From an uncultured Bacteroidales bacterium (GTDB lineage Bacteria > Bacteroidota > Bacteroidia > Bacteroidales > UBA932), in the NCBI GenBank assembly GCA_944326325.1, contig CALVDQ010000001.1:434001-498000 (forward strand): 64,000 bases of DNA, written 5' to 3'. The position numbers and the translations under genes were made by a program. The notes under the pieces were generated by a model that was given only the letters and a program-made list of their open reading frames with translations, made no database searches and had not been told where the DNA came from. Of the stretch, positions 7,350 to 16,465 are shown in pieces. Within the stretch, counting starts at the first letter, position 1, and each line of letters opens with the position of its first letter.

Positions 7350-8606
7350 TCAGTCGTTGCCGTACAGGTATGCCTTCTGCTCCGGGGTGAGCTCGTCTAT
7401 CTCGCAGCCCCAGCTTGCGAGTTCCCGTACGGCCACCTCGTGGTCTATCTGTTCCGGTATTTCGTTTATCATCCTGCCAGGCTCCCTCGGGATGGAATCC
7501 CTGTGCTCCACGAGGTATTTCGCGCTCAGGCACTGGATGGCGAAGGACATGTCCATTATCTCCGCCGGATGCCCGTCTCCCGCAGCCAGGTTCACAAGCC
7601 GTCCTTCGGCGATTATGTATACCGTATTCCCGTTTGCGAGCCTGTAGCCCATGATGTTCTGCCTGGCAGGCCGGGCTTCAACGGCAATTCGCCTGAGGGC
7701 CGCGACGTCGACTTCCACATCGAAATGTCCGGCGTTGCAGCAGATCGCCCCGTCTTTCATCTTCAGGAAGTCCTGCTCCGTGATGACCGACTTGCATCCG
7801 GTCACTGTAACGAAAATGTCACCTTCCGATGCCGCTTTGGACATCTTCATCACCTTGAACCCGTCCATGACGGCCTCCATGGCCTTTATCGGGTCCACTT
7901 CCGTGACAATGACCTCCGCTCCGAGACCTTTCGCCCTCATCGCCACTCCTTTCCCGCACCAGCCGTAACCTGCCACTACCACGTTCTTCCCTGCGACAAT
8001 CAGGTTGGTGGTGCGGTTTATCCCCGTCCATACGGACTGTCCCGTGCCGTAGCGGTTGTCGAACAGGTGCTTGCAGTCGGCATTGTTCACGAGCATCATC
8101 GGGAACATGAGCCTCCCTGCCTTGTCCATGGCCTGCAGCCTGAGGATTCCGGTGGTGGTCTCCTCGCAGCCTCCTATCACGCCCGGGATCAGGTGAGGGA
8201 ACTCGGCGTGCATCAGCGACACAAGGTCACCCCCGTCGTCGATTATGATGTTCGGCCCTGCTTCGAGAACCTTTCGGATATGGTGTCCGTATTCTTCTGA
8301 AGTGGCCCCGTACCAGGCGAACACGTTCATCCCTTTGTGGACGAGGGCCGCCGCTATGTCATCCTGTGTGGACAGGGGGTTGCTTCCCGTTACATACATT
8401 TCCGCACCTCCGGCGGCAAGGACTTCGCAGAGGTATGCCGTCTTTGCCTCGAGGTGGACCGATAGTGCAATTTTAAGCCCCTCGAACGGTCTCTTTTCGG
8501 AAAATTCCTTTTCAAGACCGTTCAGGAGGGGCATATTGTGTCTTACCCATTCTATCTTCAGCCTTCCGTCAGGCCAAAGTTCCGTGTTTCTGATTTCGCA
8601 GGACAT
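7350..8606 (-). CDS. ahcY: Adenosylhomocysteinase (S-adenosylhomocysteine hydrolase)
   Basis: The 418-residue cytoplasmic enzyme reversibly splits S-adenosylhomocysteine to adenosine and homocysteine, using tightly bound NAD. The NAD-binding motif is VVAGYGWCGKGVAMRAKGLGA, the substrate-site segments VHLEAKTAYL and CNAGHFDVEVD are present, and the C-terminal lysine/tyrosine tail ELTPEQKAYLYG is typical. The length fits the shorter bacterial/archaeal form. The start is the ATG at 8604-8606, because the longer frame begins with a TTG inside a palindrome. A 13-bp inverted repeat lies directly before the start codon. Homocysteine made here can re-enter methionine synthesis with the metX/metY products. 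Confidence 0.95.
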   Translation of the reverse strand: MSCEIRNTELWPDGRLKIEWVRHNMPLLNGLEKEFSEKRPFEGLKIALSVHLEAKTAYLCEVLAAGGAEMYVTGSNPLSTQDDIAAALVHKGMNVFAWYGATSEEYGHHIRKVLEAGPNIIIDDGGDLVSLMHAEFPHLIPGVIGGCEETTTGILRLQAMDKAGRLMFPMMLVNNADCKHLFDNRYGTGQSVWTGINRTTNLIVAGKNVVVAGYGWCGKGVAMRAKGLGAEVIVTEVDPIKAMEAVMDGFKVMKMSKAASEGDIFVTVTGCKSVITEQDFLKMKDGAICCNAGHFDVEVDVAALRRIAVEARPARQNIMGYRLANGNTVYIIAEGRLVNLAAGDGHPAEIMDMSFAIQCLSAKYLVEHRDSIPREPGRMINEIPEQIDHEVAVRELASWGCEIDELTPEQKAYLYGND

Positions 8607-8648
8607 GATTATTGTTTTTCCCAAAAATAATCCAGAAAAACAATAATC
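8607..8648 (-). promoter_or_regulatory. 13-bp perfect inverted repeat abutting the ahcY start
   Basis: GATTATTGTTTTT (8607-8619) and AAAAACAATAATC (8636-8648) are perfect inverse complements with a 16-base spacer, touching the ahcY start codon on one side and the GH115 stop region on the other. It could be an mRNA hairpin, a dyad operator, or a terminator for the upstream GH115 transcript. It does not resemble an SAH riboswitch. Confidence 0.6.
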
Positions 8649-8654
8649 ACAAAT

Positions 8655-11624
8655 TTATTGCACTCTGGTAGGCAGAGGTCCGAGATAGGAGCGTTTCATC
8701 CCTCCGAAATCAATCACCACCTTCTGGACTACCGTGCCGGCATCCCCGCAGAGAATCTTCAGGGTGTGCTTGCCCGGCTTGCCGATATGGAGGGTAGTCT
8801 TGTTCACCCTGCAGTTCATCAGGACACTTTCATACCAGATCTGGGCGTATTCTATCGAGGATGTGGAAGGGTTCATGACGGGAACCTCGTCGATGCAAAC
8901 CCCGTACTGGGTCTCGAGATTCGTGGCCTCATGCCCTGCATAGCCCCTGTCGGCGTTCAGGACGAAGGTCGGGAGAACGTAGGTATAGACGTCCACGGAA
9001 CCTTGTTCGAAAGTATAGAAGTCGTATTCCACGAGCGGGCAGTTTCTGCCGCGGGTATTCTGTTTCGGCTTCATCGGGTCCCCGAGCTGGATGGCTGTGT
9101 TCTCCACTCCGAGGTTCGGAATCGTAATGATCTTAATGTCATCGTTCTCCTTCTTCCGGTGGAAGCCGGCCGCATCGATGGAGATTACCCCGTTGTCCTG
9201 CATGTACATGCCTGAGACTTCTTCAACGGACGGCGATTCCGGGTTGAATACGGACACAAGCACCTGTACGCTGTTGCCGTCGGCGTCCTTGATGCTGACT
9301 GAACCTTGCACACGCTCTCCGGAAGGGACTGAATCCCAGTCCACTGAAACCTCTATCCTTTCCTCCGTGGCGGTCCTGCCGGACTTCTTGTCGAGCAGTA
9401 TCCAGCCGCAGTCTGCCGAAGCTGTCCAGGAAAGCTCCCCCTTACCCTTGTTGAAGACGTCTATGAAATAGCTCTTTGGCAGATACTTGTTGAATGCCGG
9501 CAGGAGATGGTAGCTGCTCACTCCGTTCAGCGAACCTTCGTTCTCTGTCATTATGCCCATTTCAGGCTTTCCGGCCAGTTCCGTTGTCCGGAGTTCCGGC
9601 ATCTTGAAATAGGATGAGGCGAAGCCCTGGCCCATGGTCATTATATGGTCCCATTTCCCGTCCAGGAGCTTGTTGTAGCCGTCGGTTATGGTCCGCAGGC
9701 TGTCGTAGCATTCTTTCACGGTGGCGGCAAGCCCGTCCGTGGCGGCACGGTGCTGTATGGAGTACCATCTGTTCTTCTGCCCGAGAAGTACCTGCCGGTT
9801 CAGCAGCTCGCAGGCCTTTACAGGATAGTAGACGGCTTCATAGAAGCAGGCCTTGTGGCTTTCCGGCATGTCTTCCAGCAGTGCGGTGGCCTCGGATGCA
9901 ATCCTTCCGTATGCGGCAAGCCGCCTCTCGGCCTCCCGGTAATTGGCGAAGGAGAAGTCAGTGTCGGAATTCCTCTCGTTGCCTATCTTGTCGGTGGTCC
10001 ACTGATAGCCCCAGCCCATGAATTCCGGCTTGCGGACGAAGGCCTGGTGGTAGAATTCGTCGAAGACAGGGACCAGGGCATCGTAATATTGCCCGCCGAG
10101 CATGCCGGCGAGCCATTCAGCCCGGTATGTGGCGGCCCGGCTGTAGTCGAAGGCATCTATGTCGTAGGCCATGGCAAGGAAGAAGTCCACTGCGAACTCG
10201 CAGGACTTTATGTCCCCGGAGTTGAGGAGCCAGATCCTGTCCGCAGTGGCGTCGTAGGCCTTGCGGAGTTCCTCGTACATCATTGTAGGGGATGTGGTGT
10301 TCATCCACAGGTAATCGTGCGGACGTCCCAGGTACGAGGAGTGGTAGTAGACTCCCGACCTGCCGGAACGCAGCTGCTCCTTGGGGCTGCTGAGCCGTTT
10401 CATGTAGCCGTAGTTGTCGTCCGGCCATATTATGGTGACATCGTCCGGGAGCTCCAGCCCCCTGTTGAAGACGTCCAGGACTTCCTTGTAAGGAGTGAAA
10501 GCCTGCGGAATATCCTCCGCGTCTTTTCCGAGCACATCGGAGAGTATCTGCCTCTGGGCGTCGAGGGCCCTCTGCATTGTCTCTTTCCTGGCGTCCATGT
10601 CCCCGTCCCCGCTCATGGCCTTGTCGTGCAGCCCGCGCAGGGCCAGGGTATATACATTCTCGTAAGGGGCGGCTTCGGTCACCCGCGCTTTCAGTACGCT
10701 GTCGACCCTCTCCTTGTTGGTATTGTAGTTCCATTCCCCGTATCTGTCGGAATGCCACTCGCTTGCAGTGTTGAGGAGCAGCGGCTCGCAGTGGGAAGTG
10801 GTTATTATCACAGCGTAACGGTCCGCTATCTCCTTGTTTTCAGGAATCTGGTAGAAGGCAGTGGAGGCCTCGTGCATTGCCGGTGCGAGCATGTTTGCCT
10901 TCAGGCGCAGGATAAGCTCGCAGACCTTGTCGTAGGTCTTCGGCCCTATGTTGCCTCTTTCCTTCTCGAAATTGTTCTTCGCCCAGCGCAGGATTCCCCA
11001 GTCCTCGTCGTTGATGAAGATGCCGCGGTACTTGACCGACGGGGTCTTCGAGTCGAAGCCGGCCACATCCACGGCTAACCTGTCCCTGTGCTCCACAGGT
11101 GCGTCGAGCCACCAGTACCAAGGGCTCACGCCTATTTCCCGGCTTATGTCCATGAGGCCATAGGCCGTACCCCTGCGGTCGCTGCCGGCTATCACCACCG
11201 CCTTCCTGATACCTTTGAAAGGGTTGTCGACAAGGCGGACAGCATAGCGTTCCCATCCGCCCTCGACGGAAGATACGTCAATCTTCCCTTTCTCCGAGAG
11301 GGCGTCAATCCATGAAGAGGAGCCTATCGTCCCGGCTATTATCGCATACCTGGCACCGGCGGCAGCTTCTTCGTCCTCTGCCAGGGGCAGCCTCTGGCCG
11401 GTGACCTTTTCCACATCGGAGGCAAGGAGTTCCACCGCGGTCCTGACTACGGCCGCGTCCTCGCTGTCGTAGCACAATACTGCCGCGTTCTTCCCGTCAG
11501 CAAGGACCACAGTTCCCTTGCCTGAGCCGTTTTCCGACAGGGTGACCTGAGCCGTGGCTGTCCCGCAGAGCAGCAGGCAGACGGCTGCAGCTGAAATCAA
11601 TCTTGATATTTTCATAACTGTCAT
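8655..11624 (-). CDS. Glycoside hydrolase family 115 (alpha-glucuronidase type)
   Basis: This 989-residue secreted protein has a Sec signal peptide ending near GTATAQ and matches GH115, whose members remove alpha-1,2-linked glucuronic or 4-O-methylglucuronic acid from xylan side chains. Family signatures are the N-terminal domain with the DRRGTAYGLMDISREIGVSPWYWW block, the KYRGIFINDEDWGL-like sequence, KANMLAPAMHE, IIWPDDNYGYMKR, and YLGRPHDYLWMNT. The length fits (most are 800-1000). A second possible start is the ATG at 11615. It is the last gene of the leftward DUF1080/Gfo-Idh/GH115 unit, 35 bases after the oxidoreductase. A terminal exo-acting role on uronic acid branches is inferred from the family. 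Confidence 0.88.
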   Translation of the reverse strand: MTVMKISRLISAAAVCLLLCGTATAQVTLSENGSGKGTVVLADGKNAAVLCYDSEDAAVVRTAVELLASDVEKVTGQRLPLAEDEEAAAGARYAIIAGTIGSSSWIDALSEKGKIDVSSVEGGWERYAVRLVDNPFKGIRKAVVIAGSDRRGTAYGLMDISREIGVSPWYWWLDAPVEHRDRLAVDVAGFDSKTPSVKYRGIFINDEDWGILRWAKNNFEKERGNIGPKTYDKVCELILRLKANMLAPAMHEASTAFYQIPENKEIADRYAVIITTSHCEPLLLNTASEWHSDRYGEWNYNTNKERVDSVLKARVTEAAPYENVYTLALRGLHDKAMSGDGDMDARKETMQRALDAQRQILSDVLGKDAEDIPQAFTPYKEVLDVFNRGLELPDDVTIIWPDDNYGYMKRLSSPKEQLRSGRSGVYYHSSYLGRPHDYLWMNTTSPTMMYEELRKAYDATADRIWLLNSGDIKSCEFAVDFFLAMAYDIDAFDYSRAATYRAEWLAGMLGGQYYDALVPVFDEFYHQAFVRKPEFMGWGYQWTTDKIGNERNSDTDFSFANYREAERRLAAYGRIASEATALLEDMPESHKACFYEAVYYPVKACELLNRQVLLGQKNRWYSIQHRAATDGLAATVKECYDSLRTITDGYNKLLDGKWDHIMTMGQGFASSYFKMPELRTTELAGKPEMGIMTENEGSLNGVSSYHLLPAFNKYLPKSYFIDVFNKGKGELSWTASADCGWILLDKKSGRTATEERIEVSVDWDSVPSGERVQGSVSIKDADGNSVQVLVSVFNPESPSVEEVSGMYMQDNGVISIDAAGFHRKKENDDIKIITIPNLGVENTAIQLGDPMKPKQNTRGRNCPLVEYDFYTFEQGSVDVYTYVLPTFVLNADRGYAGHEATNLETQYGVCIDEVPVMNPSTSSIEYAQIWYESVLMNCRVNKTTLHIGKPGKHTLKILCGDAGTVVQKVVIDFGGMKRSYLGPLPTRVQ

Positions 11625-11679
11625 CTGATGCTATAGTTTATAATATTCTTCATCTGATACTATAGTTTATAATATTCTC
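11622..11679. repeat. 29-bp tandem duplication spanning a stop codon
   Basis: Two 29-bp copies (11622-11650, 11651-11679) differ at two positions. On the minus strand each copy holds the codons for EYYKL and the stop of the Gfo/Idh gene. The second copy lies in the intergenic space and reaches to the ATG at 11624 of GH115. It looks like a recent duplication. Confidence 0.9.
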
Positions 11680-13099
11680 TCCAGGCTTCCCTCGGTATGG
11701 CTCCCCAGAGCAGCTGGTTTGCAAGAGGGTTGTTCGTTATCTGCTTTTTCTCCCGGTCGAACACGATGCGCTCGCCAGTCCACTGGCTTATTACGCCGAG
11801 GCAGAATACCTGGCTTAGCGGGCCGGTCACGGAGAACGGAGAGCGCGGCTTCTCCTTGCCTATTACCGAAAGCAGGAAGTTGGCATAATGGTTTGACGGG
11901 CTTTTCGGGATTTCCGGCAGTTTCCCGGCCATCTCCTTTGCCTTTTCTTCCGGGATTATGGACAGGGTGCTGCCGTGGGTGCCTCCCTTGAATGTCAGTT
12001 CCTTGGAGTAAATCTCTTTTCCCGGGTTCACTTTCATTGACTCGATTTTCCCTCCTGCCACGGTCGGGATGTTCGGGTCGAGTTCCGAGACCCCGTATCC
12101 TGCAGGGAGCTTCGGAACGTTGTCCAGACCGTCATACCAGGTGATGTCCACCGCCGGCATATCCTTTCTTTCCGGGAAATGGAACTTGAGGGTAGAGGAC
12201 ATCGGATAGAAAAACCTGTTGTGTCCTTTCAGATAGAGAGGGTCCACTTCCGCAGGCAGCCCGAGCTCGAGGAATTCGTGGACGGTGTCAAGAATATGCG
12301 CTCCCCAGTCTCCGAGTACACCCATACCCATGTCGTACCAGCATCTCCACTGTCCGTTGACATAGTCGTGGTTGTATGCGTGCTCCTGTATGCCGCAGAG
12401 CCAGGTGTCCCAGTCGAGGGTGGACGGGACGGGTTCGGCTGCAGGGTATGAGCTTATCTTCGGGTCCCATCCGTGCCAGCGGCGCGGATTGTTCATGTGT
12501 GCGGTCACGGCAGTCACATCCTTGATGATGCCGGCTTCTTTCCAGGCCTTGAACTGGAAGTAGTTGGCTTCTGAATGTCCCTGATTGCCCATCTGCGTCA
12601 CTACGCCGTATTTCTTTTCAGCCTCCATCAGCAGTTCGCATTCATAGAATGTCCTGGCAAGCGGCTTTTCCACATAGACGTGAATCCCTTCCCGCATGGC
12701 TGCCATGCAGATAGGGAAGTGGCTGTGGTCAGGAGTGGCCACCATGACGGCATCTATCTTTGATGACATCTTGGCGAACATTTCGCGGAAGTCCCTGAAC
12801 TGCGGAACCCCCGGGCACAGCGAAATGACTTCCTGGGTGTGCTTGGCACCCATGTCCGTGTCGCAGAGCGCGACGATGTTGCACAGTCCTGTGGCGATGA
12901 ACTGTTTCGATACTTCATTGCCCCTGTTGCCTATGCCTATGAGGGCAAGGTTCACCTTGTCGTTTGCCCCGACGACCTTAGGGCTTGCAGTCCTCTTTCC
13001 GTTGCCGCATGCGGCCAGTGAAGGCATGAGTATGGCGGCACTTCCTGCCACGGCCGCTGTCTGCAGGAAGCTCCTGCGTGATATTTTCTTGTCAGACAT
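11660..13099 (-). CDS. Gfo/Idh/MocA family oxidoreductase, Tat-exported lipoprotein
   Basis: This 479-residue NAD(P)-linked oxidoreductase has a twin-arginine signal (SRRSFLQ, residues 8-14) followed by a lipobox LAAC, so it is probably exported folded and anchored. The Rossmann segment IGIGNRGNEVSKQF and the conserved YVEKPLAR motif, with the Lys of the EKP triad, are present, and the C-terminal domain has family form. Bacteroidetes homologues in PULs oxidise sugars or glycosides, often at C3. The start is one base after the stop of the DUF1080 gene, a tight coupling that fits a two-step 3-keto-glycoside pathway: oxidation here, then cleavage by DUF1080. Substrate is unknown. Confidence 0.88.
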   Translation of the reverse strand: MSDKKISRRSFLQTAAVAGSAAILMPSLAACGNGKRTASPKVVGANDKVNLALIGIGNRGNEVSKQFIATGLCNIVALCDTDMGAKHTQEVISLCPGVPQFRDFREMFAKMSSKIDAVMVATPDHSHFPICMAAMREGIHVYVEKPLARTFYECELLMEAEKKYGVVTQMGNQGHSEANYFQFKAWKEAGIIKDVTAVTAHMNNPRRWHGWDPKISSYPAAEPVPSTLDWDTWLCGIQEHAYNHDYVNGQWRCWYDMGMGVLGDWGAHILDTVHEFLELGLPAEVDPLYLKGHNRFFYPMSSTLKFHFPERKDMPAVDITWYDGLDNVPKLPAGYGVSELDPNIPTVAGGKIESMKVNPGKEIYSKELTFKGGTHGSTLSIIPEEKAKEMAGKLPEIPKSPSNHYANFLLSVIGKEKPRSPFSVTGPLSQVFCLGVISQWTGERIVFDREKKQITNNPLANQLLWGAIPREAWREYYKL

Positions 13100-13100
13100 A

Positions 13101-14438
13101 CTACAGTTCCTTGATTTTTATGTTTTTGTACATTACTTCATTCCCGTGGTCCTGGATAAGGATGTGGCCGCTTTCGAAGTTGCCGAAGTTTATCCAGTTC
13201 TTGTATTTGCTGTAGGCTACCAGGGCGTTGAACATCTGTGTATTCCTTTCATATTCGAGGAGTTTGGTCCCGTTGAGCCAGTGTTCTACGTGATTCCCTT
13301 TCACGACTATGACTGCATTGTTGAAGAACCCGCTGCGGAAAGGCTTGCCGGCAGGAGCCGGGATAAGGTCGTAGAGAGATCCGAGGGTACGGTTGCCTTT
13401 GACTCCGAGCTTTGCGTCAGGGTGTCGGAGGTCATCGAGAATCTGGTATTCGCATCCTATGGCGGAGCCGGCGTTGGCGTTGTTTACGTCAGGGTTGACG
13501 AAGTACTTTATACCGCTGTTGGCCCCTTCGGTAATCTTGAAGTCTACAGAAAGTATGAAGTCCGAGTATTTTTCCGTGGTGATGATGTCTCCGCCGTTGC
13601 CGGACTCGGCACCGTCAGCTGCCTCTACGACAAGTATTCCGTCTTCAATGTGCCAGCCTTTTGCAGGGAATTCCGGTTTGTTGTGGCTTCTCCATCCCTT
13701 GGTGGTCTTGCCGTCCCAGAGCAGTTTCCAGCCTTCGGCAGCCTCACGTTCTGAAATTGTGTTCGGTATGCAATTGTGCTGGGCAATGCCGGTTTCCGGC
13801 AGAATTTCGTATTCGAGCCCTTCCGTCATGATACGGATGTCTTTCCAGCTGACCTTTTTCCCGGCCATGGCCTCGTCCTTCCCGATGGAGTGTACCTGGA
13901 GGGCGATGAATCCGGAAGCATCCTGTGCATCAAGCACGTCGGCTGCCGGAACCCCGTTTATCCAAGTGCGGAGCCTGTTTCCGACGGCTTCGATGCGTAT
14001 CTTGTTCCAATCTCCGTGACGGAATGCCGCCTGGGCCTCAGGATTGCACGTGAGGGGATACAGCCATCCGAGCCTTGCTTCGTCATAGATACCTGCGGAC
14101 CATGCCCTCTCGGAAGGATCGATTTCGCACTGATATCCGTAGACCCTGCCTTTTTCATTGGTGTGGCTGCGGAACTGTACTCCGGAATTCAGCCCTTCGT
14201 CCACCTTGAAGAGGTATTCGAGGATGAAGTCTCCGTATTCCTTTTCCGTCCGCAGGAAAGTATTCGGAGTTCCGGTCTTGCTGATGCCGACTATGGCCCC
14301 GTCCGTTATTTCATACATTGCGTCACCGCCGGCTTTTTCCCAGCCTTTGAAGTTTTTGCCGTTGAACAGGCTCTGCCATTGAGCTTGCGCCCCGAATGCG
14401 AAGCCCATGGAAATGATTACAAGTAGTAATTTTTTCAT
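13101..14438 (-). CDS. DUF1080 (3-keto-disaccharide hydrolase family) protein, two domains
   Basis: This 445-residue secreted protein has a Sec signal peptide (cleavage near FGAQA) and two tandem concanavalin-like DUF1080 domains, roughly residues 20-205 and 225-443. Each starts with a [14 protein letters not shown] or [14 protein letters not shown] motif and contains the conserved [17 protein letters not shown] or [17 protein letters not shown] block. Recent work on PF06439 members gives 3-keto-glycoside hydrolase or lyase activity, so a role with the adjacent oxidoreductase is likely. It is the first gene of its unit. The proposed HTCS operator and -7 box lie 62-130 bases upstream. Confidence 0.88.
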   Translation of the reverse strand: MKKLLLVIISMGFAFGAQAQWQSLFNGKNFKGWEKAGGDAMYEITDGAIVGISKTGTPNTFLRTEKEYGDFILEYLFKVDEGLNSGVQFRSHTNEKGRVYGYQCEIDPSERAWSAGIYDEARLGWLYPLTCNPEAQAAFRHGDWNKIRIEAVGNRLRTWINGVPAADVLDAQDASGFIALQVHSIGKDEAMAGKKVSWKDIRIMTEGLEYEILPETGIAQHNCIPNTISEREAAEGWKLLWDGKTTKGWRSHNKPEFPAKGWHIEDGILVVEAADGAESGNGGDIITTEKYSDFILSVDFKITEGANSGIKYFVNPDVNNANAGSAIGCEYQILDDLRHPDAKLGVKGNRTLGSLYDLIPAPAGKPFRSGFFNNAVIVVKGNHVEHWLNGTKLLEYERNTQMFNALVAYSKYKNWINFGNFESGHILIQDHGNEVMYKNIKIKEL

Positions 14439-14500
14439 GTTATCTGTGATTATCCTGGTATGTAGTTTTTGCTGTTTGTCAGTGTATAATTATGTAACCT

Positions 14501-14568
14501 CAAATAAAGGTAAAAATGCCGGACCTGTATTGTACAATCATCTCAAATAATAGCAGAATCTTCTCATA
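14501..14568 (-). promoter_or_regulatory. Proposed HTCS operator A and -7 box for the DUF1080 unit
   Basis: On the plus strand 14541-14568 holds two TCTCAAA-like half sites (TCTCAAA at 14541, TCTCATA at 14562) spaced 21 bases apart. The 28-bp block matches 27845-27872 at 23 of 28 positions. The -7-like box TTTATTTG (complement of 14501-14508) lies exactly 40 bases from the operator start, the same distance as at the other unit. The HTCS at 27950 is the likely regulator. Confidence 0.6.
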
Positions 14569-14610
14569 TCGCTGTCCGGTCCGCAAAAAAATGGTAAAAA
14601 AGAGCAATTC

Positions 14611-15012
14611 GTGAGGTTTTTGTTCAGGAGATGTGTGCTGTATTCTTCCCTGGTTGAGAAATGGTGCTATGCCCTGAAGCACATCGGGACTCTGGACAGG
14701 CTTCCAGAGGACCTTCGGGTAGAGGCGCTCGAGAGGTTGTTCCGGGCGTGTGAGATATCGAAATTCGACAAGGCGCAGAAACTAAGCTACGAGAAGAATA
14801 TGATAACGGAACGCGACTATTACAACATCATCAACACCGCGAAGAAAGACGGTATCCGGGCCGGCCTGCAACAGGGCTTGCAGCAGGGATTGGAGGAAGG
14901 CCGCCAGGAAGGGAAGGCGGAAGTCGCCGGAACAATGAAGCGTATGGGACTTCCTGTCGAGACCATAATCCAGGCCACAGGACTTTCTCGGGAAGAGATA
15001 GAGCGGATATAG
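14611..15012 (+). pseudogene. Remnant of Rpn/PD-(D/E)XK nuclease family transposase-like gene
   Basis: The frame keeps only the C-terminal part of the Rpn family (PF12784, PD-(D/E)XK nuclease, recombination-promoting nuclease). It has the helical SLVEKWCYALKHIGTLDRLPEDL region, then the DKAQKLSYEKNMITERDY segment and the typical Gln/Gly/Glu-rich coiled tail (QQGLQQGLEEGRQEG). The nuclease core with its catalytic acidic and lysine residues, normally about 150 residues upstream, is absent, and the frame opens with a GTG in unrelated sequence. It is therefore a 5'-truncated relic sitting between the two leftward PUL units, a sign of past insertion or deletion here. It is followed by palindromic sequence like that at the other repeat loci. 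Confidence 0.75.
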
Positions 15013-15042
15013 CTGGGAGGAGGATAAGGCAAGTGGTGTCTG

Positions 15043-15121
15043 GAAGACCGCTTCGGGTCTCCGGACTCCATCAGGAGTACGAATAAACAGAGGGCGAGTC
15101 TGATTTAGACCCGCCCTCTGT
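15043..15121. terminator. Cluster of hairpins incl. terminator-like stem between the Rpn relic and the PUL 3' end
   Basis: Two small hairpins, AGACC-GCTTC-GGGTCT (around 15046-15060) and ACTCC-ATCA-GGAGT (around 15065-15078), are followed by a 15-bp stem with one mismatch at 15087-15121 (ACAGAGGGCG...CGCCCTCTGT). The last stem is followed on the minus strand by TTTATTC, a weak U-tract, so it may end the leftward SusC/D transcript about 115 bases after the SGBP stop. Confidence 0.45.
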
Positions 15122-15237
15122 AGTGGAATTCATCGATGGATTTCAGTACTGGTCCATCAATGTGTCGTGCTATTCTGCAGCTTCGTATCCGAGGTAGAAT
15201 TCTTCAATCTGTGCAGAGCCTCCTGTTTTTTCTAATG

Positions 15238-16437
15238 TTACTCGGTTGTGACATGTTCATCGTAACCGATATACATTTCCTTGATCTGGGCGGTGTTGCC
15301 GTTGTTTTTCCCGCTCGGGTCATAGCAGCTTGTCCCGACCATTACAAACTTGATATACCGGCACGTTGTCTCAGGAATCGAGATATGCTCGGTTTCCGTG
15401 TTGGCCAGTACCGCCGCATGCGTTGCGAAACTGATATTCTGTGCGATTGGCGTGAAATCCGTTCCATTGTCGCTTACAAGAATTTCAGTGTAGCCTGACA
15501 TACGTGTACCGAGGTCTGTCGAACTGCTGCTGAGATGGACAAGCCTGAAGTAGTTGATCAACGTCGGTTCCTTCATATCTATCGTATAGTCGATCTGGTA
15601 TGATGCTACGTCTACATTTTTCAGGTTAACACCGCCTGAGCTCTTCCCTGGACGTGTTATGCAGAATACGGTGCTTGAATTTCCGTCAAGCATTGCCGTA
15701 AGGCTGTTGTTCCTGTTGCTTAGATTCGGCAGCGGATCCTGGGAGCAGGTCATTGACCAGGAGCTTCTGTCATATTCCGTATTCTTGACTCTGTAGACAG
15801 TTACCTCAAGCTGGTCTGTCAGATTCTCATTGTTGGCGGCTGTCGCCGTTATGGTAGTCACTCCCAACGCGTTGACAGTCAGAATACCTTCATCTGAAAC
15901 TGTAGCTACAGCAGGATCCGAAGACTCGAATGTCAGGCCTTCCGTCTGGTCAACCGGAGTCACGATGAGATATCCTCCTCCGATAAGGTCGACAGTCTGT
16001 TCTTCTCCGGTAAATTCGAACTCTTCGCTTTCATTCCTGAACGACAGTGCTTCAATGGCTACCGGAGGCACGTCACCCACAGAAACATCGAAACTCGTGT
16101 AAAGTCCCTTGTTCCCGACGTAAACATCTATGGTGCAGGAACCTACGGTATTGGCGGTAAGCACTCCCTGTGGAGTTACGGATGCTACTGCATCATTGGA
16201 AGAAAGATAGGTCTGAGCCTTGTCGGTAGCGTTTTCAGGAAAAACCGTCACCGAGTCCTCGAGTTCTACGGTCTGGCCGATGTATATCTGAAGCCCGTTT
16301 GCGAGCCCGTCGGCAAGAACTATGCTTTCAGCATCTACGTCCATCGTCCCGGCTTCCGGGATGTTGGATTCGCAGGCGGCAGCCGTCAGGACGACGGCTA
16401 TGCCTGCCATGAAATATCTAATATTCATCTTTTTCAT
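15238..16437 (-). CDS. Putative surface glycan-binding lipoprotein (BIG2 repeats + discoidin-like domain)
   Basis: This 399-residue lipoprotein (lipobox TAAAC) has two bacterial Ig-like BIG2 domains, roughly residues 33-115 and 125-215, each ending in the typical ATVSDEGILTVNALGVTTITA or VASVTPQGVLTAN pattern. A C-terminal galactose-binding/F5-8 type C (discoidin)-like module covers about 215-395. Directly after susD in the operon, this is the usual place of a SusE/F-like glycan-binding protein, which sits on the cell surface and helps capture substrate. The domain types are seen; the binding specificity is unknown. It is the final gene of the leftward unit. Confidence 0.78.
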   Translation of the reverse strand: MKKMNIRYFMAGIAVVLTAAACESNIPEAGTMDVDAESIVLADGLANGLQIYIGQTVELEDSVTVFPENATDKAQTYLSSNDAVASVTPQGVLTANTVGSCTIDVYVGNKGLYTSFDVSVGDVPPVAIEALSFRNESEEFEFTGEEQTVDLIGGGYLIVTPVDQTEGLTFESSDPAVATVSDEGILTVNALGVTTITATAANNENLTDQLEVTVYRVKNTEYDRSSWSMTCSQDPLPNLSNRNNSLTAMLDGNSSTVFCITRPGKSSGGVNLKNVDVASYQIDYTIDMKEPTLINYFRLVHLSSSSTDLGTRMSGYTEILVSDNGTDFTPIAQNISFATHAAVLANTETEHISIPETTCRYIKFVMVGTSCYDPSGKNNGNTAQIKEMYIGYDEHVTTE

Positions 16438-16465
16438 ACTATATTCTGTTCAACAGTCCCGTATG

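Noticed and set aside
9645..11078. 477-residue frame opposite GH115
   Set aside because: It is antisense to a well-supported GH115 gene, with no family motif and no promoter.
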